DNA of 8,109 bases. Source: Actinomycetota bacterium (GTDB lineage: Bacteria; Actinomycetota; Humimicrobiia; Humimicrobiales; Humimicrobiaceae). A model generated the notes under the pieces. It was not told the origin of the DNA, did not search any database, and saw nothing but the letters and a program-made list of their open reading frames with translations. The stretch is from contig JAFGMJ010000041.1 in the NCBI GenBank assembly GCA_016927635.1, forward strand, positions 1 through 8,109. Direction: 5' to 3'. The stretch's first letter is position 1; the number at the start of each line of letters is the position of its first letter. Positions 1 to 8,109 of this stretch are shown here, one piece after another. A program made the position numbers and the translations under genes.

Positions 1-11
1 AAAAATATTCT

Positions 12-1412
12 TTAGACTTTTTGAAATTCTTCTTTTTCTGCAAATCTGGGAAGATAACTGTCAAGATATTCGTCTCTTATTCTTTTAAGCTCTTCTCTTG
101 GAAATACCGATAAAAGTTTCCATCCCAGATCAAGAGTGAAATCAATGCTTCTGTTTTCATAATCACCCTGTGACACATACTGCATTTCAAATTTTTCAGC
201 AAATTTATAATAAAGTTTGTCAATATCTGTAAGAGCCGCCTCACCAAGAATAACAGCAAGCTCCTGCACCTCTTTTCCTCTTGCATAAGCTGCATAAAGC
301 TGATTAAAAAGATCTGCGTGGTCCTGGCGGGTTTTTCCTTTTCCAATACCCTTATCCTTCAATCTGGATAAAGACGGAAGAACATCTATTGGCGGAGATA
401 TTTTTTTCTTATGAAGCGATCTTGAAAGTATTATCTGTCCCTCAGTTATGTATCCTGTCAGATCCGGTATCGGATGAGTCTTGTCATCCTCAGGCATTGT
501 AAGAATCGGTATCTGTGTAATGGAACCTTTTTTATTTTTTATCCTGCCAGCTCTTTCATAAATCGTGGCAAGATCGGTATACATATAGCCGGGGTATCCC
601 CTTCTGCCTGGCACTTCTTTTCTTGCAGCTGATATTTCCTTTAAAGCTTCACAGTAATTTGTCATATCTGTAAGTATTACAAGAACATGCATGTCTTTTT
701 CAAAAGCAAGATATTCAGCACAAGTCAAACCAACCCTTGGGGTTGCGATTCTTTCAATGGCTGGGTCGTCTGCAAGGTTAAGTATAAGGACAGCACGTTC
801 AAGTGCACCGGTTTTCCTGAAATCATCAATAAAATATTCGGATTCTTCAAAAGTAATCCCCATTGCAACAAACACAACTGCAAATTCCTCTTTCTTGCCA
901 AGAACTGCAGACTGCCTGGCAATCTGTGCGGCTATCTTATTATGCGGAAGCCCCGAGCCTGTAAATATAGGCAATTTTTGTCCTCTTACAAGAGTATTAA
1001 GGCCATCTATGGCTGAAATACCTGTTTGTATGAATTCATCAGGATAATCCCTTGAAAAGGGATTTATGGGAGAACCATTTATATCCAGGCTTTTTTCAGG
1101 CAGTATTTGATCAAAAGATGTTCTTGGCTTTCCAAGGCCCGTAAATACCTTTCCAAGTATATCCTGTGAAAGATACATATGAATGCCCCTGCCAATAAAG
1201 CGCACTCTTGTTTCTTCAGTATCTATTCCTCTTGTGCCTTCAAAGACCTGCACCAGCGCCTTATCGCCCTGCACTTCAAGAACTCTGCCATTTCTTAAAT
1301 CCTGGTCACCGAGCCTGATTTCTACAAGTTCTTCATATTTAACGCCTTCAACGCCTTCCACAACAAGAAGAGGGCCCGCTATATTTGTAATACTCCTGTA
1401 TTCTTTTAACAT
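12..1412 (-). CDS. atpB: V-type ATPase/ATP synthase subunit B (non-catalytic head subunit)
   Basis: This 466-residue protein alternates with subunit A in the A3B3 head and completes each catalytic site at the A/B interface; it acts on the cytoplasmic side of the membrane. Seen in the sequence: an N-terminal beta-barrel (about 1-75), then the nucleotide-binding domain with the degenerate P-loop region [10 protein letters not shown] (152-161) in place of a true Walker A, and the family signature around [13 protein letters not shown] (249-261) and [20 protein letters not shown] (268-287). The [10 protein letters not shown] stretch carries R350, the arginine that in this family reaches into the catalytic site of A; it has the same residue number as I recall for E. 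hirae NtpB. Length is normal for the family. The ATG at 1412 is preceded by AGGAG (1425-1421) at 8 nt. It follows subunit A after 49 nt and ends in TAA only 11 nt before the window edge, so the expected subunit D gene is outside. Also called ntpB. Confidence 0.98.
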   Translation of the reverse strand: MLKEYRSITNIAGPLLVVEGVEGVKYEELVEIRLGDQDLRNGRVLEVQGDKALVQVFEGTRGIDTEETRVRFIGRGIHMYLSQDILGKVFTGLGKPRTSFDQILPEKSLDINGSPINPFSRDYPDEFIQTGISAIDGLNTLVRGQKLPIFTGSGLPHNKIAAQIARQSAVLGKKEEFAVVFVAMGITFEESEYFIDDFRKTGALERAVLILNLADDPAIERIATPRVGLTCAEYLAFEKDMHVLVILTDMTNYCEALKEISAARKEVPGRRGYPGYMYTDLATIYERAGRIKNKKGSITQIPILTMPEDDKTHPIPDLTGYITEGQIILSRSLHKKKISPPIDVLPSLSRLKDKGIGKGKTRQDHADLFNQLYAAYARGKEVQELAVILGEAALTDIDKLYYKFAEKFEMQYVSQGDYENRSIDFTLDLGWKLLSVFPREELKRIRDEYLDSYLPRFAEKEEFQKV

Positions 1413-1461
1413 TTTATAATCTCCTGTATTTTAAAAATCCTTCTTTGAAATTAACATCTAT

Positions 1462-3231
1462 TTAAATTTCATTTTCTTTTTTAAGCATTTCCAATTCCGT
1501 ATCTATTTCGCGGCTGATATTTTCTATCCTGTATATTTCGCTTTCCTTTATATACTTCATCCTTGCAATAATTTCCATTACCTTCATTTTCTCTATTTGT
1601 TTTATGTCAAGTCCATGGTTTAAGAAATCATTTGCCTGATTATAAAAATAAATAATTGCGCTTATCATCCTGTACTGTTTTTCTATAGCCGTATAAGTAT
1701 CGACATCATGGAAAGCATTCTGATGCAAAAAGTCTTCTCTTATCATTTTTGCAATCAGAAGTATTATCCTTTCCTCACCGGATAATGAATCAATACCAAC
1801 AAGCCTGACTATTTCTTCAAGCTCAGATTCTTTTTCAAGCAGCCTCATGGCTTCACCCTGTAATGCAAAAAAATCTTCATGAATATTTTTCTGGACATAA
1901 TCTCTTATTGTATCATTATAAAGTGAGTAAGAATTTAACCACGAGATTGCGGGAAAATGCCTGCTATAAGCAAGCTTTGCCTCAAGCGACCAGAACACTT
2001 TGACAACCCTCAGTGTGGCCTGGACAACCGGATCGGACAGGTCTCCTCCAGGGGGAGACACCGCACCTATTACTGTAAGTGCACCTGTAACATCCTGCTT
2101 TTTTGAAAGACATTTGACAATTCCTGCCCTTTCATAAAATGAAGCAAGCCTTGCACCAAGATAAGCAGGATAACCTTCATCTCCAGGCATTTCTTCAAGC
2201 CTGCCTGATATCTCCCTCATTGCTTCCGCCCATCTTGATGTCGAGTCTGCCATTAATGCCACTGAATATCCCATATCCCGGAAATACTCAGCAATTGTTA
2301 TGCCTGTATAAACGGAAGCCTCTCTTGCGGCAACAGGCATATTTGAAGTATTGGCAATAAGCACTGTTCTTTTCATCAGGGGTTCGCCGCTTTTAGGGTC
2401 TTTAAGCTCGGGAAATTCAAGCAATACATCTGTCATTTCATTTCCTCTTTCTCCGCATCCAATATAAACTATCACATTTGCATCTATCCATTTAGCAAGC
2501 TGATGCTGTATTACTGTTTTACCTGAACCAAACGGGCCGGGAACACATGCAGTCCCTCCCTTTGCTATTGGAAAAAACATGTCAATAACTCTTTGTCCCG
2601 TAAAAAGCGGAATAACAGGATTTATTTTCTGGCAGTAAGGCCTCTGTTTTCTTACAGGCCATTTTTGCAGCATAGTAATATCCAAAACTTCTTTATCTGT
2701 TTTTATCTTTGCTATCGTTTCCTCAATAGTGAAGTCGCCTTCAGCAATAGTCTCCACTTCACCGGATATACCCTCAGGGACCATTATATAATGCTTAACA
2801 AGCTTAGTCTCATCAACATAACCTAAAAAATCACCACTTTGTACATTTTCACCAGCAGACAGAAGTGGAATAAACTTCCATTTTTTATCCCTGGGTAAAG
2901 CAGGCACCTGTATTCCCCTGGCAATAAAGTCCCCCGATTTTTCATAAATAAGGTTTAGCGGCCTCTGTATGCCGTCATAGATAGACTCAATAAGACCGGG
3001 GCCAAGTTCCACTGTCAGGGGCGTGTTTGTCAGGAAAACAGGCTCCCCAACACCAATTCCGCCTGTCTCCTCATAAACCTGGATAGATGCTTTATCCTGC
3101 GATATTTCAACTATTTCACCCATTAACCTTTTTTCTGACACATAAACCACATCGTACATTTTAGAGCCCGTCATATTTTCAGCTATAACAAGAGGTCCTG
3201 CAACTTTTATTATACTGCCTAAATCTCCCAT
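1462..3231 (-). CDS. atpA: V-type ATPase/ATP synthase catalytic subunit A
   Basis: This 589-residue protein is the catalytic subunit, binding and hydrolysing (or forming) ATP in the A3B3 head. Domains seen in order: an N-terminal barrel (about 1-75); the A-specific bulge or non-homologous insert (about 110-190), which distinguishes it from F-type beta; the nucleotide-binding domain with Walker A GPFGSGKT (232-239, K238 and T239); the catalytic glutamate segment GCGERGNEM (258-266, E261, R262); Walker B ending in [10 protein letters not shown] (325-334, D329); [20 protein letters not shown] (342-361); [10 protein letters not shown] (393-402); and a helical C-terminal domain. No key residue is missing. 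The P-loop has serine (S236) where the eukaryotic subunit has its redox-sensitive cysteine, so that disulfide control is not expected. The ATG at 3231 has AAGGAG (3244-3239) at 7 nt. It lies between F (89 nt away) and B (49 nt away). Also called ntpA. Identity is essentially certain. Confidence 0.99.
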   Translation of the reverse strand: MGDLGSIIKVAGPLVIAENMTGSKMYDVVYVSEKRLMGEIVEISQDKASIQVYEETGGIGVGEPVFLTNTPLTVELGPGLIESIYDGIQRPLNLIYEKSGDFIARGIQVPALPRDKKWKFIPLLSAGENVQSGDFLGYVDETKLVKHYIMVPEGISGEVETIAEGDFTIEETIAKIKTDKEVLDITMLQKWPVRKQRPYCQKINPVIPLFTGQRVIDMFFPIAKGGTACVPGPFGSGKTVIQHQLAKWIDANVIVYIGCGERGNEMTDVLLEFPELKDPKSGEPLMKRTVLIANTSNMPVAAREASVYTGITIAEYFRDMGYSVALMADSTSRWAEAMREISGRLEEMPGDEGYPAYLGARLASFYERAGIVKCLSKKQDVTGALTVIGAVSPPGGDLSDPVVQATLRVVKVFWSLEAKLAYSRHFPAISWLNSYSLYNDTIRDYVQKNIHEDFFALQGEAMRLLEKESELEEIVRLVGIDSLSGEERIILLIAKMIREDFLHQNAFHDVDTYTAIEKQYRMISAIIYFYNQANDFLNHGLDIKQIEKMKVMEIIARMKYIKESEIYRIENISREIDTELEMLKKENEI

Positions 3232-3320
3232 TAAATATCTCCTTAAAAAAATCTGCTTAAAAACATATGAATATTTTTTATAAAAATTATGAAATTTACA
3301 CTAAAAAATTTTCATTGATA
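3232..3320 (-). promoter_or_regulatory. AT-rich 89-nt gap before the catalytic genes; possible weak internal promoter or hairpin
   Basis: This is the widest gap in the operon (76 of 89 bases A/T) and separates the stalk and membrane genes from the head genes. On the coding strand a CATAAT box (3291-3286) and a TATAAA box (3282-3277) resemble -10 elements, but neither has a convincing -35 at proper spacing. An imperfect AT-only-type hairpin can be drawn between 3306-3315 and 3289-3297 (arms about 9-10 bases, 8-base loop). It lacks the GC-rich stem of an intrinsic terminator. The SD of atpA sits at 3244-3239. A regulatory role is inference only; the gap may simply be an AU-rich leader that keeps the atpA start unstructured. 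Confidence 0.25.
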
Positions 3321-3635
3321 TCATGAAAAAACATCTGTACCAGATGCTTTAATAATCGCATTTCTTAAAACTTCAACCGCATAATTATTTCTTTTGCCAA
3401 GTCCGGGAATTACAACTACTGACGGCTGTAACATTTCGCTGAACTCCCTGATTAGATAATCCAGTTTAGCTGCTATGGTTTCTGTAATAAAAACAATTCC
3501 ATAGTTTTCTTTTGCAACCTTTTTTAAAACTGATTCAGCCTGTTCAGTATTGTGTACAGGAAAGACATCTGCTCCCACAGATTTAAAAATAAGCATTATA
3601 TCTTTTTCGCCTATTGCCGCTATTTTAGTTTTCAA
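3321..3635 (-). CDS. atpF: V-type ATPase/ATP synthase subunit F (central stalk), TTG start
   Basis: This 104-residue protein is the small central-stalk subunit that binds the D shaft and rotates with it. Seen: the N-terminal strand and turn KIAAIGEKDIMLIFKSVG (4-21), followed by ADVFPV, then YGIVFITETIA, then a hydrophobic strand PSVVVIPG, and a C-terminal helix containing LRNAI. This is the Rossmann-like pattern of the family at its usual length of about 100 residues. The start is TTG at 3635-3633. An in-frame TGA lies immediately upstream (3638-3636), so no earlier start is possible, and the next methionine (residue 14) would delete the first conserved strand. GGAG at 3646-3643 is 7 nt upstream and supports the TTG. 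The gene overlaps the 3' end of atpC by 11 nt, which suggests translational coupling. In E. hirae nomenclature this is ntpG. Confidence 0.95.
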   Translation of the reverse strand: MKTKIAAIGEKDIMLIFKSVGADVFPVHNTEQAESVLKKVAKENYGIVFITETIAAKLDYLIREFSEMLQPSVVVIPGLGKRNNYAVEVLRNAIIKASGTDVFS

Positions 3636-4656
3636 TCATCAGCTCCACTTTTGATTCAATCTTTGATTTTTCCATGCCATATAAAATACCAAGATAAATT
3701 ATATTTAAAATTTTAAGTTCGATTTTTTTCCTCATAAAAAAGCTGAACACCTTTTCAAGATTTGCTACCGTATATCTCACAGGCTCAAAAAAATTAAGGT
3801 AATATATATACTCATACTTTTCAAAGGAAAAAAATGTACTATAATTCTCCAGTGCATTTAACCCCTTTGTGGCAATTGTGCCGTATTGCCCAGAGGCCAG
3901 TTCCTGTACAAAAGCATCAATGCTTTCCGGCGCAAACTTTTTTAGATATTCCACGGATAAATCGCCTTTTTCATGCAGGAAAATATCATAATCCAGCCTG
4001 CTGTTTGCATATTTTACTCTTATTACATTTTTTATATTTGTAATATCTATAAGATGTTTTAAAAAATCTTTAATCATTTCATTGCCGGTATTCTCAATGC
4101 GGCTATAAAGTCTTTCCATATAAGCTTTTTCAATTGAAATTTCATCTATTTTTAAATCCGGCTGTATATTATCTTTTAATGACTGTATTATTTTCAACAT
4201 ACCCGTTGTATTTTCATCAATACAGGCATAACCCTGGCCGGATATTTCATCCATGAGAACCTGATAAGTATATAAAGAAGGAAGAAAAATATTATTTAAG
4301 TTTTCCTTAAGTAAAAAAGCTTTCAAAAGAACTTTATAATTATGTATATTTTCTTCAAACATCAAAAGGTCCATTATGCACAAATGCTTAGTTTTTAGCC
4401 TATTTGAAAGATAATCAATAGTTTCACGGTTATTATTTATAAAAATTTCATCAAAATTTTTTTCCGGAGTTATAAGGTTTGTAAATTTTGAATAATATGT
4501 CTCAGACAAATTTTTAAGGAAATCATCGACATTTAGAGAATAAAGCATTCTCTCGAGTTTTGATTTCTCTATAAATTCAAATTCTCTTGCCTTTAGCTGA
4601 GCGCATACATGCAGGTAATCAGCATCATCAGCAATATCATATTCAATTGCAGACAA
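3625..4656 (-). CDS. atpC: V-type ATPase/ATP synthase subunit C (rotor cap, AC39/subunit d family), TTG start
   Basis: This 343-residue soluble protein is predicted to sit on the cytoplasmic face of the K ring as the funnel-shaped socket joining the central shaft (D/F) to the ring. It is the most diverged gene of the operon, but family patterns are visible: NYKVLLKAFLLKEN (106-119), DEISIEKAYMERL (171-183), DITNIKNVIRVKY (204-216) and, near the C-terminus, EPVRYTVANLEKVF (291-304) followed by KKIELKILNIIYLGILYG (310-327). These are the repeated helical elements of the three pseudo-equivalent domains. No membrane segments or signal peptide are evident, and length is typical (about 320-345 residues). 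The start is TTG at 4656 with AAGGAG (4667-4662) 5 nt upstream; only 2 nt separate it from the atpE stop. Its last 11 nt overlap atpF. Position between E and F matches the ntp operon. Also called ntpC. Confidence 0.93.
   Translation of the reverse strand: MSAIEYDIADDADYLHVCAQLKAREFEFIEKSKLERMLYSLNVDDFLKNLSETYYSKFTNLITPEKNFDEIFINNNRETIDYLSNRLKTKHLCIMDLLMFEENIHNYKVLLKAFLLKENLNNIFLPSLYTYQVLMDEISGQGYACIDENTTGMLKIIQSLKDNIQPDLKIDEISIEKAYMERLYSRIENTGNEMIKDFLKHLIDITNIKNVIRVKYANSRLDYDIFLHEKGDLSVEYLKKFAPESIDAFVQELASGQYGTIATKGLNALENYSTFFSFEKYEYIYYLNFFEPVRYTVANLEKVFSFFMRKKIELKILNIIYLGILYGMEKSKIESKVELMIEN
3643..3646 (-). promoter_or_regulatory. Ribosome binding site deciding the TTG start of atpF
   Basis: GGAG inside the 3' end of atpC, 7 nt before the TTG at 3635. 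Together with the stop codon directly upstream in the atpF frame, it fixes the start to this TTG rather than to the methionine codon 13 codons later. Confidence 0.7.
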
Positions 4657-4658
4657 AA

Positions 4659-5249
4659 TTACTCCTTTTCAAAGAGGAAGCGGGCCAGTTCCATTCGAAT
4701 ATCATCAATATTTGTATTTACAAGAGTTTCAGCAGAAATACTGTACTCTTTCTTATCTTCAATGATTTTAATTCCAAAGTCAAAATCAGCTCTTTTTTCT
4801 GATTTTTGCATCTTTGAAAAACCGGATATTTTTTTTAAAGTATCATCAGTAATAAATTTTTCCCTGTTTCCTATCTGGTACTCCCCGCTTTTTATATTCA
4901 ATGCTTCAAAATTTTTCTTAATAAAAATTTTATAACTTTCACTTTCCTCATTTATGAGCTTATTGACAGAAATATCAATAATCTCGTCTATAATGCTGAT
5001 TTTTTGCATTAAGACTTCCTGTTCCATTGCAGATTTTGCTTTGGCAATTTCCAGCTCATAAATTTTTCTGTATTTATCCTGCGCATAAGACCTGGCCGCT
5101 GCCAGAGTACTTTCTCTTTCTTTTTTAGCAGCTTCAATGATTTCATCAGCCTTTTTTTTTGCATTATCTATTATTTCTTTAGCCTCCTGGCTGGCATCAT
5201 CGATTATCTTTTTAGACACCTTATCGGTGTTTTCAAATGATTCCGGCAT
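4659..5249 (-). CDS. atpE: V-type ATPase/ATP synthase subunit E (peripheral stalk)
   Basis: This 196-residue protein forms the peripheral stalk with subunit H (G-type) and holds the A3B3 head to subunit I. Seen: a long charged, alanine-rich N-terminal helix (about 10-95) with a clear 11-residue repeat, in which KIIDDA (14-19), EIIDNA (25-30) and EIIEAA (36-41) recur at exact spacing. This is the hendecad pattern of a right-handed coiled coil. A mixed alpha/beta C-terminal domain (about 100-196) follows and ends in RMELARFLFEKE, resembling the family's head-binding C-terminus. Length is normal. The ATG at 5249 has AGGAG (5259-5255) at 5 nt. It lies 14 nt after atpK and 2 nt before atpC. There is no signal peptide. 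Subunit E sequences diverge quickly, so the call rests on the coiled coil, size and operon position together. Also called ntpE. Confidence 0.94.
   Translation of the reverse strand: MPESFENTDKVSKKIIDDASQEAKEIIDNAKKKADEIIEAAKKERESTLAAARSYAQDKYRKIYELEIAKAKSAMEQEVLMQKISIIDEIIDISVNKLINEESESYKIFIKKNFEALNIKSGEYQIGNREKFITDDTLKKISGFSKMQKSEKRADFDFGIKIIEDKKEYSISAETLVNTNIDDIRMELARFLFEKE
4662..4667 (-). promoter_or_regulatory. Ribosome binding site deciding the TTG start of atpC
   Basis: AAGGAG, overlapping the last codons of atpE, lies 5 nt before the TTG at 4656. It is a strong SD paired with a weak start codon, and it supports this start, which lies 2 nt after the atpE stop codon. Confidence 0.7.
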
Positions 5250-5263
5250 TTTATCTCCTGTTT

Positions 5264-7739
<2,476 letters not shown>

Positions 7740-7740
<1 letters not shown>

Positions 7741-8051
7741 TATTTGTTGACCTTCCTTATAATGTAATCAATAGCAGATTCTTTTTTTGCAGCACTTGCC
7801 TTTTTAACTTCGGTGATTTTTTTATCATATGCAGACCTGATTTTTTCAATTTCCATTGCTGCATCTTTTATGGCTTTTTGATCATAGTCCGCATATATAT
7901 TTGAAATTTCTTTTTTTGTCTGATTTTCCATTTCTGAGCTTTGCTGATAAGCTTTCTCGATTATTTCATTATATTCTTTTCTGGCATCAGAAATTAATTC
8001 TTTTGACTTATTTTCAGAGGCTTTGATTTGTTCGATTATTTTTTCAATCAT
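7740..8051 (-). CDS. atpH: V-type ATPase peripheral stalk subunit H (AhaH / G-type)
   Basis: This 103-residue protein is predicted to pair with subunit E as the second strand of the peripheral stalk. It is almost wholly helical and highly charged, with no glycine or proline. An 11-residue repeat is visible at the N-terminus, where ELISDA (18-23) and EIIEKA (29-34) are 11 apart; this matches the hendecad pattern of subunit E. The C-terminal AIDYIIRKVNK resembles the family's conserved amphipathic end. Length fits the AhaH/G family (about 100-110). It corresponds to ntpF of E. hirae and atpG of Thermus, both of which also precede subunit I. The ATG at 8051 begins MIEKIIEQIK. Unlike every other gene here it has no SD, so the start rests on frame and family length; the next methionine (residue 41) would remove much of the coiled coil. 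The family assignment relies strongly on position. Confidence 0.88.
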
Positions 8052-8109
8052 GAATTTTTAAATTACATAAATATTTTGTTAAATTATTTAAAAAATTTTT
8101 ATTTTGTCT
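8052..8109 (-). promoter_or_regulatory. AT-rich upstream region with a possible -10 element close to the first start codon
   Basis: The 58 bases upstream of atpH are 91% A/T (53 of 58) and contain no SD. On the coding strand TGTAAT (8067-8062) matches five of six bases of TATAAT and would place transcription start around 8056-8055, only 4-5 nt before the ATG. The base pattern 17 nt further upstream is a poor -35 (TAAATA). A second, weaker pair is TTAACA (8082-8077) with TAAAAA (8060-8055). A-tracts upstream could act as UP-like elements. Such AT-rich DNA produces -10 look-alikes by chance, and the region is cut by the window edge, so a promoter farther upstream or an upstream operon gene cannot be excluded. 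Confidence 0.35.

Noticed and set aside
77..346. Minus-strand 89-residue reading frame inside atpB
   Set aside because: It is an out-of-frame overlap with the conserved C-terminal part of atpB, without motif or plausible independent start.
687..1047. Overlapping plus-strand reading frames opposite atpB, and similar ones at 1183-1419, 2139-2360 and 2593-2826
   Set aside because: They lie fully antisense to conserved, motif-rich atpA and atpB, have no recognisable domain and vary in frame; they are shadows of those genes.
3273..3315. Intrinsic terminator between atpF and atpA
   Set aside because: The inverted repeats are made of A and T with no GC-rich stem, the U-runs do not directly follow a stable hairpin, and A/B must be expressed with the rest.
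3594..3596. Methionine codon 14 of atpF as the true start
   Set aside because: It would remove the first conserved strand (KIAAIGEKD). The TTG at 3635 has GGAG at 7 nt and an in-frame stop immediately upstream.
4609..4935. Plus-strand reading frames opposite atpC/atpE, atpK and atpI (also 3834-4043, 5296-5493, 5981-6307, 7719-7904)
   Set aside because: They run antisense to clear ATPase genes and have compositions forced by the opposite strand (for example leucine runs opposite the alanine-rich K gene). No independent evidence of coding.

Overview
The window is one strand of a single operon. Eight consecutive minus-strand genes, transcribed from high to low coordinates, encode a V/A-type (vacuolar/archaeal-type) rotary ATPase of the kind found in many anaerobic and some other bacteria. 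In transcription order they are H (peripheral-stalk coiled coil), I (stator membrane subunit), K (proteolipid rotor ring), E (peripheral stalk), C (rotor cap/central stalk), F (central stalk), A (catalytic) and B (nucleotide-binding, non-catalytic). This is the classical order of the Enterococcus hirae ntp operon (ntpF-I-K-E-C-G-A-B-D) and of the Thermus operon (G-I-L-E-C-F-A-B-D). Subunit D, the central shaft, is the expected next gene and would lie just beyond position 1. I see no gene on the plus strand, no RNA gene, no mobile element and no CRISPR array.

The DNA is AT-rich (roughly one third GC by eye, lower between genes). Shine-Dalgarno (SD) sequences are clear and often read AGGAGAT, and two genes start with TTG. 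The proteins resemble those of anaerobic bacteria such as Clostridia and Enterococcus, but also of uncultured anaerobic lineages; the sequence alone does not fix the phylum. The bacterial SD usage and operon order argue against an archaeon.

Layout: 8052-8109 is a 91% AT leader and probable promoter region. 8051-3321 holds H, I, K, E, C and F, tightly packed: a 1-nt overlap H/I, 8 nt I/K, 14 nt K/E, 2 nt E/C and an 11-nt overlap C/F. A relatively wide, AT-rich gap of 89 nt (3232-3320) then separates the stalk and membrane genes from the catalytic head genes A (3231-1462) and B (1412-12), which are themselves 49 nt apart.

Function: A3B3 hydrolyses (or makes) ATP. F, with the unseen D, forms the central shaft, and C couples that shaft to the K ring. 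Ions cross at the interface between I and K, and E/H stalks hold the head to I. The most informative detail is in K. All the residues that bind Na+ in the E. hirae K-ring structure are present, each at a constant offset of four residues, so a sodium-coupled enzyme is predicted. K has four membrane helices but only one ion-binding carboxylate, an arrangement usually associated with ATP-driven ion pumping. This is a well-known kind of operon; I do not find a previously undescribed system here.
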